A stretch of DNA of 49,019 nt from an uncultured Clostridia bacterium (GTDB lineage Bacteria > Bacillota > Clostridia > Christensenellales > UBA1242): positions 1-49,019 of the forward strand of contig CALWPL010000008.1 in NCBI GenBank assembly GCA_944383405.1, given 5' to 3'. Both the position numbers and the translations under genes were made by a program. Of the stretch, positions 8,751 to 17,789 are shown piece by piece. A model generated the notes under the pieces. That model was not told the DNA's origin. It worked only from the letters and a program-made list of their open reading frames with translations, and searched no databases. Position 1 is the stretch's first letter. Each line of letters opens with the position of its first letter.

Positions 8751-8996
8751 TTATAATTTTATATATTCATCATTACCCACAAGAAAAATACCAGCACATG
8801 TATAAAATTGCCTTCTTGCAAGTATTTGTTTTGAAATACTAAGTCCTGAAGAATTAATTTTAACAGATATTCCACAAGAAACAGAAATTTGCCTTGGAGT
8901 ACTGACAATTTGGGCTGAAATTCTGTAAGAATTTAATAAACTAGCAAACTTCATAGTTTCTGACCTTGCTCTAAACACAATGAGATAATATGACAT
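8751..8996 (-). CDS. DUF3343 putative Se/S carrier-like protein
   Basis: This 81-aa protein matches the DUF3343 family. It has an RxRSETMKFASLL type N-terminal helix and the conserved Cys-Gly motif (SCGISVK, cysteine 41). A second cysteine (C67) precedes the C-terminal strand. DUF3343 proteins are described as possible carriers of sulfur or selenium and are often found beside class V aminotransferases. Here the gene is divergent from such an enzyme, 133 bp away. The family call is good; the chemical role is inferred from context only. Confidence 0.8.
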   Translation of the reverse strand: MSYYLIVFRARSETMKFASLLNSYRISAQIVSTPRQISVSCGISVKINSSGLSISKQILARRQFYTCAGIFLVGNDEYIKL

Positions 8997-9129
8997 AACA
9001 ATTTTCCTTTTGTAGATAAATACTATCTACAAATCAATATATTGTTTTTTTAAATTATTTGATAACCCAACTTTTAATAAAACCCTAAAAATTTAAACAA
9101 AAAATAAAATTAATCATAAATTATATAAT

Positions 9130-10278
9130 ATGAGATTAATTTATTTAGACAATGCCGCTACCAGCCACTATAAACCATTTAATGTAAAATATGCTTTTTA
9201 TAAAGCACTAAAAAAAAGTAGCAATCCAGGAAGAAGTGGGCATAAACTAAGCCTGCAAAATTCACTCTTTGTTTGGAAAACCCGTGAGAAAATTGCAAAA
9301 CATTTTGGAGACATAAAGCCAGAAAATGTAATATTTACAAAAAATTGTACAGAAGCATTAAATATCGCTTTGCAAGGCATAATAAAAAAGAAAAGTGGAA
9401 ATGTAATTGCAAGCACTTTTGAACACAACTCTATTCTTCGTCCGCTTCACGAACTTGAAAAACAAGGGGCTATTACGCTTACCATTATTACCCCTGAAAA
9501 TAAAAAATTTATAACAAAAAAAGATGTTGAGAAAAGTCTCAAAAAAGATACTTTTCTTGTTTGTATTAGTAGCATTTCAAATGTTACTGGAAATAAAAAT
9601 GATATTGAAGAAATAGGAGAACTTTGTTTTAAACAAAAAATTCTCTTTTTAGTAGATAACGCTCAGGGCGTTGGACATATAAAAATAAATATGAAAACTA
9701 GCCATATTAACTTTTTGGCATTTTCAGGACACAAAGGATTTTTAACACCACAAGGCATTGGTGCACTGTGTATAAATTCTTCGCTTCTTCCCGTTCCTAT
9801 AATGTATGGCGGAACAGGTACAGAATCTGAGAGCCTTTTTCAACCATCTCTTCCACCAGAGAGTTTAGAAAGTGGTACTCTTGCAACCCCATTAATTTAC
9901 TCACTTTTTGCTGGCATTACCTATATAGAAAAACATTTTGATAAACATAAAAAAAAGGTAAAAGAAAAAACGGAGTACCTTATTTCATTATTAAAACAAA
10001 TAAAAGAAATTACACTATACACACACTCCACTATCTCAGGAGTCGTCAGTTTTAATGTAAAAGATTTTGACTCGGTCCAAGTAAGCGATTATTTAAATAA
10101 TTCTTATAATATCGCCGTTCGTGGTGGACTCCACTGTGCCCCACTAACTCACAAATACTTTGGAACTTTAAACTCGGGCATGGTACGAGTAAGTCTATCT
10201 TTTAAAACTTCAAAAAAAGATTTAGATATTTTAGTAAAGGCTATTAAAGAGCTAGTTAAAAATAAACACAGATTTTAA
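9130..10278 (+). CDS. Cysteine desulfurase-like class V aminotransferase
   Basis: This 382-aa PLP enzyme begins with the family signature YLDNAATS (5-12). PLP contacts are visible: D176, and H201-K202 in SGHKGF, with K202 the Schiff-base lysine. The catalytic cysteine is C336 in RGGLHCAP, and the GGTGTESE segment (227-234) is typical of the EF2568-type subgroup of cysteine desulfurases rather than IscS/NifS. It probably removes sulfur (or selenium) from cysteine (or selenocysteine). No Shine-Dalgarno site is seen: TATAAT directly abuts the ATG, yet the start cannot be moved inward without losing the signature. It is divergent from DUF3343. Confidence 0.9.
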   Translation: MRLIYLDNAATSHYKPFNVKYAFYKALKKSSNPGRSGHKLSLQNSLFVWKTREKIAKHFGDIKPENVIFTKNCTEALNIALQGIIKKKSGNVIASTFEHNSILRPLHELEKQGAITLTIITPENKKFITKKDVEKSLKKDTFLVCISSISNVTGNKNDIEEIGELCFKQKILFLVDNAQGVGHIKINMKTSHINFLAFSGHKGFLTPQGIGALCINSSLLPVPIMYGGTGTESESLFQPSLPPESLESGTLATPLIYSLFAGITYIEKHFDKHKKKVKEKTEYLISLLKQIKEITLYTHSTISGVVSFNVKDFDSVQVSDYLNNSYNIAVRGGLHCAPLTHKYFGTLNSGMVRVSLSFKTSKKDLDILVKAIKELVKNKHRF

Positions 10279-10590
10279 AGTTTATTAAAAACTTAATAAA
10301 AAAATTATAAACTAAAATTTTAGTACAGAATTTTAAAAATTTAATGCCAATTACTCAAATTTGTAATTTCTTTATTTTTAGTAATACACTTTTAAAAAAA
10401 TTTATAACATTAAAACTATATATCTTGGTCAAACAATTTTGAAACTAATATAGAACAGAACTTAACTATTGTATAAAATTCCTTTTCTTATTTTTTTTGC
10501 TAGTTTTAAATCCAACCTATCTTAACACTATTGATTGTTTTATAAGTAAAATAAGACCCAGATTAAATCTAGGTCTTAATTTTATTTATA
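10279..10590. other. Gene-free region between convergent genes
   Basis: This stretch of about 310 bp separates the cysteine desulfurase-like gene (+) from ppdK (-). It is highly AT-rich with several short stop-bounded frames and no convincing coding signal. The only clear element is the ppdK terminator near 10552-10578. A weak AAACTTAATAAAA-type hairpin right after the + gene stop may end that transcript. Confidence 0.6.
10552..10578 (-). terminator. Terminator of ppdK
   Basis: TAAGACC (10552-10558) pairs with GGTCTTA (10572-10578); inside, after a C-A mismatch, AGA pairs with TCT around a short loop. On the minus strand it is followed by a U-rich stretch. It lies 13 bp past the ppdK stop. 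Confidence 0.7.
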
Positions 10591-13227
10591 TTATTTTCTT
10601 GGATATTTAATGTTTGCTTGTGCTGCTGCAAGTCTTGCAATAGGAACTCTATAAGGAGAACAAGATACATAATCAAGTCCTGTCTTATGACAGAATTCTA
10701 TTGATGAAGGGTCTCCACCATGTTCCCCACAAATACCCATGTGAATATCTGGTCTTGTTTGTCTACCAAGTTTAACAGCCATTTGAATAAGTTTTCCAAC
10801 ACCATTTTGATCTAATTTTGCAAATGGATCAGATTCATATATTTTCTTTTCATAGTATGAACCAAGGAATTTACCTGCGTCATCTCTACTAAACCCAAAA
10901 GTCATTTGAGTTAGGTCATTTGTTCCAAATGAGAAGAACTCTGCTTCTTTTGCAATTTCGTCAGCAAGTACTGCTGCTCTTGGTATTTCAATCATTGTAC
11001 CAACTTTATATTTTAATGTAACCCCTGCTTTCTTTATTTCTTCATCTGCTGTTTCACAGACAATCTTTTTTACATAAGCAAGTTCTTTAACTTCTCCAAC
11101 AAGAGGAATCATTATTTCAGGAACAATATTCCAACTTGAATGTTTTTTATTTACATTAATTGCCGCCTTAATAACAGCCCTTGTTTGCATTACAGCAATT
11201 TCTGGGAAAGTTACAGCAAGCCTACATCCACGATGCCCCATCATTGGGTTAAACTCATGAAGTTCTGCAATAATTTGTTTTACTTCTGCAACAGTTTTAT
11301 TTTGACTCTTAGCCAATTTTTCAATATCCGCTTCAAGAGTTGGCACAAACTCATGCAATGGTGGATCAAGGAATCTAATAGTAACAGGAAGCCCTTCAAG
11401 TGCCTCATATAATTTTTCAAAATCTCCTTGTTGCATTGGTTCAAGTTTACTTAAAGCCTTTTCCCTTTGCTCGACTGTATCCGAACAAATCATCTCTCTA
11501 ATAGCAGCAATTCTATCTGGTTCAAAGAACATGTGCTCAGTTCTGCATAGTCCAATACCTTCTGCCCCGAAAGCCTTCGCCTGTTTTGCATCAGTTGGGG
11601 TATCAGCATTTGTTCTAACAGAAAGTGCCTTGTATTTATTAGCAAGACTCATAATTCTACCAAAATCGCCATCACTTGTATTTGCAGGCACAGTCTTTAT
11701 TTCTTCTCCATAAATCTTACCTGTTGAACCATCAAGAGATATAACATCCCCTTCTTTATAAGTTTTACCACCAAGAGTAAATTTCTTATTTTCTTCGTCC
11801 ATCTTGATGTCTCCGCAACCAGAAACACAACATGAACCCATCCCACGAGCAACAACAGCAGCGTGAGAAGTCATACCGCCACGAACAGTCAAAATACCTT
11901 GAGCATAATGCATACCTTCAATGTCTTCTGGAGAAGTTTCAAGTCTAACAAGAATAACCTTTTCTTTATTTTTACCTCTTTCAATAGCGTCCTCTGCACT
12001 AAATACTATTGCGCCACATGCTGCCCCAGGAGATGCAGCAAGCCCTTGTCCTATTGGTTGAGCCTTTTTAAGTGCCTGTGGGTCAAATTGTGGATGAAGA
12101 AGAGAATCAAGACTCTTTGGGTCAATTTGCATTAATGCTTCCTGCTCAGTAATCATGCCTTCATCAACTAAATCACAAGCAATTTTGATTGCAGCCCTTG
12201 CAGTTCTCTTACCATTTCTTGTTTGAAGCATATATAATTTTTTGTCTTCAATTGTAAACTCCATGTCCTGCATATCTTTATAATGATTTTCAAGAATACT
12301 ACAAATTGATTTAAATTGCTCATAAACTTCTGGCATTACCTCTTGCATCTTTGCAATAGGCATTGGAGTTCTAACACCAGCAACAACATCTTCTCCCTGT
12401 GCATTCATCAAAAACTCACCCATCAACTTCTTTTCGCCTGTCGCAGGGTCTCTTGTAAATGCAACACCAGTCCCCGAAGTGTCCCCCATATTACCAAAAA
12501 CCATCATTTGTACATTAACAGCAGTACCCCAACTGTATGGAATGTCATTCTGCATTCTATAATAATTTGCTCTTGGATTATCCCATGAACGGAAAACAGC
12601 CATTATAGCACCCATCAATTGCTCTTTTGGATCATCTGGGAAATCTTTACCGATTTTTGCCTTATACTCTTCTTTAAATTGCCTTGCAAGTTCCTTTAAA
12701 TCTTCTGCTGTAAGTTCAACATCAAGAGTTACGCCTTTCTTTTCTTTCATTTCATCAATGAGTTGCTCAAAATATTTCTTGCCAACTTCCATAACAACAT
12801 CGCTGTACATCTGTATAAATCTACGATAGCAATCCCATGCCCATCTTGGATTATTTGACTTCTTTGCAATAACATTTACAACATCTTCATTAAGTCCTAA
12901 ATTCAAAATTGTATCCATCATTCCAGGCATAGAAGCCCTTGCCCCACTACGAACAGAAACAAGAAGTGGATTTTCCATATCGCCAAACTTTTTACCAGTA
13001 ATTTTTTCCATCTTCTTTATGTATTCCATAATCTGAGACTGAATTTCATCATTAATCTTTCGCCCATCATCATAATACTGTGTGCAAGCCTCAGTAGATA
13101 TAGTAAATCCTTGTGGAACAGGTAATCCTAAGTTTGTCATCTCTGCTAAATTAGCACCTTTTCCCCCAAGAATCTCTCTCATTTTGGCATTGCCTTCGCT
13201 GAATAAATAAACATATTTTTTTGCCAT
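10591..13227 (-). CDS. ppdK: Pyruvate, phosphate dikinase
   Basis: This 878-aa enzyme interconverts pyruvate, ATP and Pi with phosphoenolpyruvate, AMP and PPi. The N-terminal ATP-grasp part begins YVYLFSEG and GGKGANLAEM. The swivelling phosphohistidine domain has GGMTSHAAVVARG near residue 455. The C-terminal PEP/pyruvate TIM barrel carries FGTNDLTQM and the catalytic Cys segment MGICGEHGG near 830. The length is normal for the family. It stands alone, with no PPDK regulatory protein gene nearby. In anaerobic Clostridia this enzyme commonly serves PPi-dependent glycolysis. A GGGAG ribosome site precedes the ATG. Confidence 0.98.
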   Translation of the reverse strand: MAKKYVYLFSEGNAKMREILGGKGANLAEMTNLGLPVPQGFTISTEACTQYYDDGRKINDEIQSQIMEYIKKMEKITGKKFGDMENPLLVSVRSGARASMPGMMDTILNLGLNEDVVNVIAKKSNNPRWAWDCYRRFIQMYSDVVMEVGKKYFEQLIDEMKEKKGVTLDVELTAEDLKELARQFKEEYKAKIGKDFPDDPKEQLMGAIMAVFRSWDNPRANYYRMQNDIPYSWGTAVNVQMMVFGNMGDTSGTGVAFTRDPATGEKKLMGEFLMNAQGEDVVAGVRTPMPIAKMQEVMPEVYEQFKSICSILENHYKDMQDMEFTIEDKKLYMLQTRNGKRTARAAIKIACDLVDEGMITEQEALMQIDPKSLDSLLHPQFDPQALKKAQPIGQGLAASPGAACGAIVFSAEDAIERGKNKEKVILVRLETSPEDIEGMHYAQGILTVRGGMTSHAAVVARGMGSCCVSGCGDIKMDEENKKFTLGGKTYKEGDVISLDGSTGKIYGEEIKTVPANTSDGDFGRIMSLANKYKALSVRTNADTPTDAKQAKAFGAEGIGLCRTEHMFFEPDRIAAIREMICSDTVEQREKALSKLEPMQQGDFEKLYEALEGLPVTIRFLDPPLHEFVPTLEADIEKLAKSQNKTVAEVKQIIAELHEFNPMMGHRGCRLAVTFPEIAVMQTRAVIKAAINVNKKHSSWNIVPEIMIPLVGEVKELAYVKKIVCETADEEIKKAGVTLKYKVGTMIEIPRAAVLADEIAKEAEFFSFGTNDLTQMTFGFSRDDAGKFLGSYYEKKIYESDPFAKLDQNGVGKLIQMAVKLGRQTRPDIHMGICGEHGGDPSSIEFCHKTGLDYVSCSPYRVPIARLAAAQANIKYPRK

Positions 13228-13321
13228 TTAATTTATCTCCCTATATAATTTTCACAAAGAAAATTTTATATCAAAGCAAAAAATAAAGCAAGGGAATTTT
13301 AGATAATTTTGACAAAAATTT

Positions 13322-14053
13322 TTATTTTTTATTATACTTTAAGGAATTTATCCTTATCTCAAATCTAAACGCTAAATTCTTATACAAAATAAAGAGCAGA
13401 TTGGTTAAAATTTGTCTTGAAAACTTAATGCTACTTAACCTATTATAGTCGTTTTCTGTAAGTATCTTAATCGCAGATAAAACTCCATTACTTATCTCTA
13501 AATTTTGCTCGCTCTTGTTACAATCTGCACAAACAATCTCCCCAGTGCTCAAATCTAAAAAAGCCTTTTTTAACTCTCCGCCGCAAATTGAACAATTTGT
13601 CAAATCAAAAGTAAAGCCTTCTAAACTTAAAACTTCTATAATAAATTTGCACAAAATTATCTCACTATTGTTTATATCAGAGTAATTTATTTCATTTATG
13701 CATTTTACCGCACTTAAAAAAAGATCATAATAAACTTGATTTTCAACGCATATTTTATCAAGAATTTCAAGCACACTTGAAGCATAAGAAAATTTATCAA
13801 AATCGGTTACAATATCAAAAAAGGAGTCAATGCAGTTGACCCCAGCAAGTATGTAACCTGCCTTTCCATTTATAAGTTCAAAATCAGCAAAACAAAAACA
13901 CTGGCAAAAAGCCTTAAACTTAGAATTTGGCTTTTTAACACCCCTTGCCCTAACTAAAATTTTTCCCTTTTCAAGAGTTAAAATAGTTAGTAGTTTATCA
14001 CTTTCTTTATAGTCTATTGCTTTTAAAATAATGCCTTTTACTCTTTCATCCAT
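13322..14053 (-). CDS. recO: DNA repair protein RecO
   Basis: This 243-aa protein has the N-terminal OB fold (VKGIILKAIDYKESDKLL), a central helical region and a C-terminal zinc site built from CSIC (about 157-160) and CADC (about 177-180). RecO loads RecA on SSB-coated gaps with RecR. It lies downstream of era, a common Firmicutes order, with a 68-aa ORF between them. The ribosome-binding site is weak, so translation may be coupled to the small ORF that ends 8 bp upstream. Confidence 0.95.
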   Translation of the reverse strand: MDERVKGIILKAIDYKESDKLLTILTLEKGKILVRARGVKKPNSKFKAFCQCFCFADFELINGKAGYILAGVNCIDSFFDIVTDFDKFSYASSVLEILDKICVENQVYYDLFLSAVKCINEINYSDINNSEIILCKFIIEVLSLEGFTFDLTNCSICGGELKKAFLDLSTGEIVCADCNKSEQNLEISNGVLSAIKILTENDYNRLSSIKFSRQILTNLLFILYKNLAFRFEIRINSLKYNKK

Positions 14054-14061
14054 TTTAATTC

Positions 14062-14268
14062 TTACATAGTTTGTTCATCATTTTCAAAACTTTGCTCGTC
14101 CTTCAAACTATCAATATACTCTTCAAATTGCTCCCTGTCAGCACCCATAATGCTTCCTAGCACCTTTGTGCCAACTTTCCCCTTAAACTCGTCTCCACCT
14201 TTATAAAACAAGTTCTCACATGTCCTTTCAAGCGCCTTGTTTGGCTCTCTCCCTTCTAACTCGTCCAT
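14062..14268 (-). CDS. Unknown 68-aa acidic protein between era and recO
   Basis: I do not recognise this small protein. It is highly charged, with an acidic C-terminus (EEYIDSLKDEQSFENDEQ), no membrane segment and one cysteine. The segment GKVGTKVLGSIMGADREQFEEYI looks like a compact helical element. A strong AGGGGG site lies 5 bp before the ATG, and it sits in line between era and recO with short gaps, which argues that it is a real gene. Function unknown. Confidence 0.7.
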   Translation of the reverse strand: MDELEGREPNKALERTCENLFYKGGDEFKGKVGTKVLGSIMGADREQFEEYIDSLKDEQSFENDEQTM

Positions 14269-14317
14269 ATTGTCCCCCTTTTATGCTAGTAGTATGAGTC
14301 TAAGAATAAGATTTATT

Positions 14318-15220
14318 CTAAATCTCATCTATATTATAACCCAAAGAGTTCAAAATCTCCAAATTATTTTTCCAATTTGCTTTAACTTTTACAAAAATAT
14401 TTAACATAACCTTCTTTTGAAGTACTTTTTGAATGGTAACCCTCGCATTATGCCCAATTTTTTTTAGCATTTCGCCATTTTTACCAAGAATTATCGCCTT
14501 GTGCGACTGCTTTTCACAATATAAAACTGCGTCAATGTTTACAATGTTTTCTTCTTCACAAAAATTCTCAACAACAACAGCCACCCCATGCGGAATCTCG
14601 TCATTTAATAAGTAAAGCGCCTTTTCTCTCACAATTTCCGCTACAATAAACCTAGTAGACTTGTCTGTATAATACTCCCTGTCAAAAAGTCTACCTTCTT
14701 CTTCAATTTCCGGAAGAAACTTTTGTATAACATTAATAAGCGTATCTATATTTTTGTGCTTCAAACTTGAAATAGGCACTATCTCACACTTGCTAGATAA
14801 TCCTATAAAGCCTTGAAGAACATTTGCAACTCTCTCAACGGATACTAAATCAATCTTAGATAAAACCAGTATAACAGGAATTTTTTTATCAAAATATTCG
14901 TTAATTATTCTTTCTTCCTGAAAAGAAAACTCCTTTGTTATATCATGAACAAGACATAAACAATTAACATCACTCACAGCCCCCTTAATGCTCTTTTGCA
15001 TATAGTTGTCTAGCCCACTTTCTGCCCTGTTTATTCCGGGCGTGTCAATAAATACAATTTGACTATCCTTAGAATTGTAAATGCCTAAAATATTGTTCCT
15101 TGTCGTCTGTGGCTTTGGAGACACAATAGACACTTTTTCTTCAATAATTGCATTAATAAGGCTACTCTTGCCAGCATTAGGCTTGCCTATCACTGCAACT
15201 ACTCCACATCTAATTTTCAT
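14318..15220 (-). CDS. era: GTPase Era
   Basis: This 300-aa protein has an N-terminal GTPase domain (P-loop GKPNAGKSS, DTPG switch, SKID specificity motif) and a C-terminal KH domain with GKNGEMLKKIG. Era binds the 3' end of 16S rRNA and promotes 30S maturation. Its start overlaps the end of ybeY by 11 bp, so the two are translationally coupled; both work on 16S rRNA 3'-end processing. Confidence 0.98.
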   Translation of the reverse strand: MKIRCGVVAVIGKPNAGKSSLINAIIEEKVSIVSPKPQTTRNNILGIYNSKDSQIVFIDTPGINRAESGLDNYMQKSIKGAVSDVNCLCLVHDITKEFSFQEERIINEYFDKKIPVILVLSKIDLVSVERVANVLQGFIGLSSKCEIVPISSLKHKNIDTLINVIQKFLPEIEEEGRLFDREYYTDKSTRFIVAEIVREKALYLLNDEIPHGVAVVVENFCEEENIVNIDAVLYCEKQSHKAIILGKNGEMLKKIGHNARVTIQKVLQKKVMLNIFVKVKANWKNNLEILNSLGYNIDEI

Positions 15221-15710
15221 TACTATCCCTTGTTATTTTGTATTTTCTAAGAACGGCTTCTTCAAGCGCTCTCATAACCTTTTTGTCATCTTCATTTTCA
15301 TGGTCATAACCAATTAAATGTAAAAACCCATGCACAATAAGATAACATAACTCCCTTTCATAAGAATGTCCGTATTCCTGTGCATTTTTCTTTGCAACAT
15401 CTTCGCAAATTATTATGTCCCCAAGCATCAAATGCTTTGTCTCTTGGTCAATGTCGTCCTTGTAGTCTTTTATGTTTATCTTAACAAGAGGCTTTAAATT
15501 CAATGTCGGAAAAGATAAAACATCCGTCTCCTTGTCGACATTCCTTTGCTCTCTGTTTAGTAACCTTATCTTCTCCTTGTCAACAAAACTAATATCCACT
15601 TTAATTCTTCTTTGATTAAACTTTGAATATTTGTTCGCAGTTTTTAGTAATTTGTTTATTAACTTAATAAAATTTTTAGATAACGCATAATCATTAATTT
15701 CAACTATCAT
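15210..15710 (-). CDS. ybeY: Endoribonuclease YbeY
   Basis: This 166-aa metallo-endoribonuclease has the diagnostic zinc motif H127-GFL-H131-LIGYD-H137. The DVLSFP segment (64-69) is also typical. YbeY takes part in 16S rRNA 3'-end maturation and ribosome quality control. It follows yqfD by 18 bp and overlaps era, in the usual Firmicutes order yqfC-yqfD-(phoH)-ybeY-era; phoH, often present between yqfD and ybeY, is missing here. Confidence 0.97.
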   Translation of the reverse strand: MIVEINDYALSKNFIKLINKLLKTANKYSKFNQRRIKVDISFVDKEKIRLLNREQRNVDKETDVLSFPTLNLKPLVKINIKDYKDDIDQETKHLMLGDIIICEDVAKKNAQEYGHSYERELCYLIVHGFLHLIGYDHENEDDKKVMRALEEAVLRKYKITRDSNEN

Positions 15711-15728
15711 TTTTCATATCCTTTGTAA

Positions 15729-16688
15729 TTACCTTATTGTGATTTCCCCGCTTAATGTAACAGTTATAACAGCACTACCCTCAGTCTCCACTCTCTGTAC
15801 ATTTTCTATAAAATCACTCCCTTGCTCAAAACAAGATAATTCATTATACAACCTTTTTTTATTTTCTTCAATAACTTTTTGCAATTCACTGTTTTCTAGG
15901 TCTACTCTAACACTCACACTTGATATTAACTCAACATATAACCTTATCTCAGCCTTTGCAGGTACCGGAAGTTTTGTGCTCCCATCATAAATTACATAAG
16001 GCGCAACTATTATGTCCCCCTTTTTTGCAGTGCCTTCTTCTGTTACTAAAATTGTGCCAGATGTAAGTTTTATTTCTTTTACTATGCAGTCAAATGGTGC
16101 AAAAATCGGCGAATAATCATAAATGTAATCACTATTGTCAATCTTTTCATTAATGTTGACAATTAAAGTGTTCCCCTTAATTACAGCGGACGCATAACTT
16201 ATCCCTTCTATTTTGCTTGTCAAAACCTGCTCTATCCTATCAAGGTCATAACTGTTTTTAAATCTCCCTTCACTAAACCCATTTTCATCTAAAACTCTTA
16301 ACACTTCCTGCTTTGAAACATTCTCAAGCCCATAAATTTTTGTCTGATAAACAAAATTTGACGAAATAAATAAACTAATAAAAATTAATACAAATACTAT
16401 CGTAAGGGCAATATTCCCCTTTATTTTTCTATCAATTACCTTCGCTCTTGGCAATTTGTCCTCATTTACTAAATAGTTAAACTTTTTAGTAATAGCCAAA
16501 AACTTATCCCTGTTCTTTTCTTCTATCCCTATTTTAAATAAATTATACTCTATCTTTTCAAGTTCTAATATGTCAATGTTTTGCTTTTTGAGACTATCTA
16601 AAAACTTTTTAAAGTTTAACCCTTGAACTAAATATATAGTAACAGCATTTTTAAAAACCAAAACTTTATTCTCCTTTTTAATTAGCAC
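15729..16688 (-). CDS. yqfD: Sporulation protein YqfD
   Basis: This 319-aa protein matches YqfD, a sporulation-specific membrane protein. An N-terminal cytosolic domain (about 1-90, with the FLDSLKKQNIDILELEKIEYNLF type sequence) is followed by a transmembrane segment near 93-115 and an extracytoplasmic part that begins with a POTRA-like stretch (YGLENVSKQEVLRVLDENG). It is shorter than the roughly 400-aa Bacillus protein. It overlaps yqfC by 7 bp. Its presence implies that the host belongs to an endospore-forming lineage. Confidence 0.9.
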   Translation of the reverse strand: MLIKKENKVLVFKNAVTIYLVQGLNFKKFLDSLKKQNIDILELEKIEYNLFKIGIEEKNRDKFLAITKKFNYLVNEDKLPRAKVIDRKIKGNIALTIVFVLIFISLFISSNFVYQTKIYGLENVSKQEVLRVLDENGFSEGRFKNSYDLDRIEQVLTSKIEGISYASAVIKGNTLIVNINEKIDNSDYIYDYSPIFAPFDCIVKEIKLTSGTILVTEEGTAKKGDIIVAPYVIYDGSTKLPVPAKAEIRLYVELISSVSVRVDLENSELQKVIEENKKRLYNELSCFEQGSDFIENVQRVETEGSAVITVTLSGEITIR

Positions 16689-16945
16689 ATCTCAATCATC
16701 CTAATGTCCCCTGTTACAAGAATTGTCTCTAAATTCATGTTCTTAATCTTTAAATTGTCCCCATTTAACTTTAAAATACCCTTTTTTAACTTTATCCCAA
16801 TTTCTTGACTATCTACATCAATAAGCCCCGTAAACCCTTCAACATATACCGCCCTGTTACTAAGATTAATTACTCTAAAACCTTTATTAATAATATCAAG
16901 TGGCAAGCCACTAAGCGTTGATATTTCGTCTAAAAAACTAAACAT
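16682..16945 (-). CDS. yqfC: YabP/YqfC-family sporulation protein
   Basis: This 87-aa protein has the YabP/YqfC pattern: a beta-rich repeat with LDIINKGFRVINLSNRAVYVEGF, then LKKGILKLNGDNLKIKNM and a closing ILVTGDI. In Bacillus yqfC is expressed in the mother cell together with yqfD. Here it is first in the run yqfC-yqfD-ybeY-era-ORF-recO. A GGAG site precedes the ATG by about 5 bp. I could not define its promoter. Confidence 0.88.
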   Translation of the reverse strand: MFSFLDEISTLSGLPLDIINKGFRVINLSNRAVYVEGFTGLIDVDSQEIGIKLKKGILKLNGDNLKIKNMNLETILVTGDIRMIEMC

Positions 16946-17126
16946 ATCCTCTCCAAAAAAACTTTTTAGTAAATGTATATGTTTTATTAAAATTTTTTAG
17001 ACTTTGATATAATCTAAATAAAAACTTTGTCTTTCTCCTTTTCTGTCTTTTTTTAAGCAAAAAATATAAAAGAGAAATAAATTTCATTCAACACTTTTTT
17101 AAATATATTAATTTTTTAAAATAAAA

Positions 17127-17150
17127 AAAGCCTAGTGTAATACTAGACTT
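17127..17150 (-). terminator. Terminator of rplU-prp-rpmA
   Basis: AAG-C-CTAGT pairs with ACTAG-A-CTT around a GTAAT loop, with one internal mismatch, and on the minus strand it runs into a U7 tract. It begins 8 bp after the rpmA stop. Confidence 0.8.
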
Positions 17151-17157
17151 TAAATTA

Positions 17158-17454
17158 CTAATTTGACTTTGCTTTCTTATTACTTTCTTTTACAACGCTT
17201 ACATACTTCTTGTTATGCCTGTTTTCAAACTTAACTTTTCCTTCAACTAATGCAAATAATGTGTAATCTTTACCCATTCCTACATTGTCCCCTGGATAAA
17301 ACTTTGTCCCTCGTTGTCTTATAATAATATTGCCAGCGAGAACAGGTTGTCCGTCGCTTCTCTTAACCCCAAGTCTTTTTGCCTGACTATCACGACCGTT
17401 CTTTGTAGAACCACCGCCTTTTTTATGGGCAAATAACTGCAATAATATAAACAT
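17158..17454 (-). CDS. rpmA: 50S ribosomal protein L27, with cleavable N-terminus
   Basis: This is L27, 98 aa from the ATG at 17454. A longer reading from 17475 is possible, but the chosen start has a GGAGG site 9 bp upstream. The sequence begins [20 protein letters not shown]: the motif up to LF-A is the Firmicutes extension removed by Prp before L27 enters the 50S subunit, exposing [12 protein letters not shown] as the mature end that reaches the peptidyl transferase centre. The remaining body ([22 protein letters not shown]) is canonical. The gene follows prp by 1 bp. Confidence 0.97.
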   Translation of the reverse strand: MFILLQLFAHKKGGGSTKNGRDSQAKRLGVKRSDGQPVLAGNIIIRQRGTKFYPGDNVGMGKDYTLFALVEGKVKFENRHNKKYVSVVKESNKKAKSN

Positions 17455-17455
17455 C

Positions 17456-17785
17456 TTACTTAACCTCCAATTCAATAAAATCAGAAAAACCTTCTCTTAA
17501 ATCACTTATGCCACAAAGCATAGTATTAAGTATAACATCACTGTCGTGCCTTTGCTCCGGTGTAATATTGTCTGGAATTTCAAGAGATAAAAAACCTCTT
17601 TTCTCGTCTCTCTTTAAATTAACATTTATGTTGACAACCATTAGTAGCCCTAAAACCGCTGTCTGTACTATGCTTGACAAAGCACTACATACAATGTCTT
17701 CTCCACTAACTCCATAGTTTGTGTGCCCATCGCAAATAACACTTACTATCTTTTCATCTTTCTTTGTTATAGTAACGCTAGTCAT
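17456..17785 (-). CDS. prp: Ribosomal-processing cysteine protease Prp
   Basis: This 109-aa protein is the YsxB/Prp family protease that trims the N-terminal extension of L27. The catalytic dyad is visible as H21 (CDGHTNYG) and C33 (EDIVCSALS). It lies between rplU and rpmA with gaps of 4 and 1 bp, the standard Firmicutes order. The neighbouring L27 has the expected cleavage sequence, so substrate and protease match. Confidence 0.96.
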   Translation of the reverse strand: MTSVTITKKDEKIVSVICDGHTNYGVSGEDIVCSALSSIVQTAVLGLLMVVNINVNLKRDEKRGFLSLEIPDNITPEQRHDSDVILNTMLCGISDLREGFSDFIELEVK

Positions 17786-17789
17786 ATCT

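Noticed and set aside
16946..17040. Sigma-E type promoter before yqfC
   Set aside because: A CATATACAT segment resembles a -10, but no -35 of the right kind lies at the needed distance.
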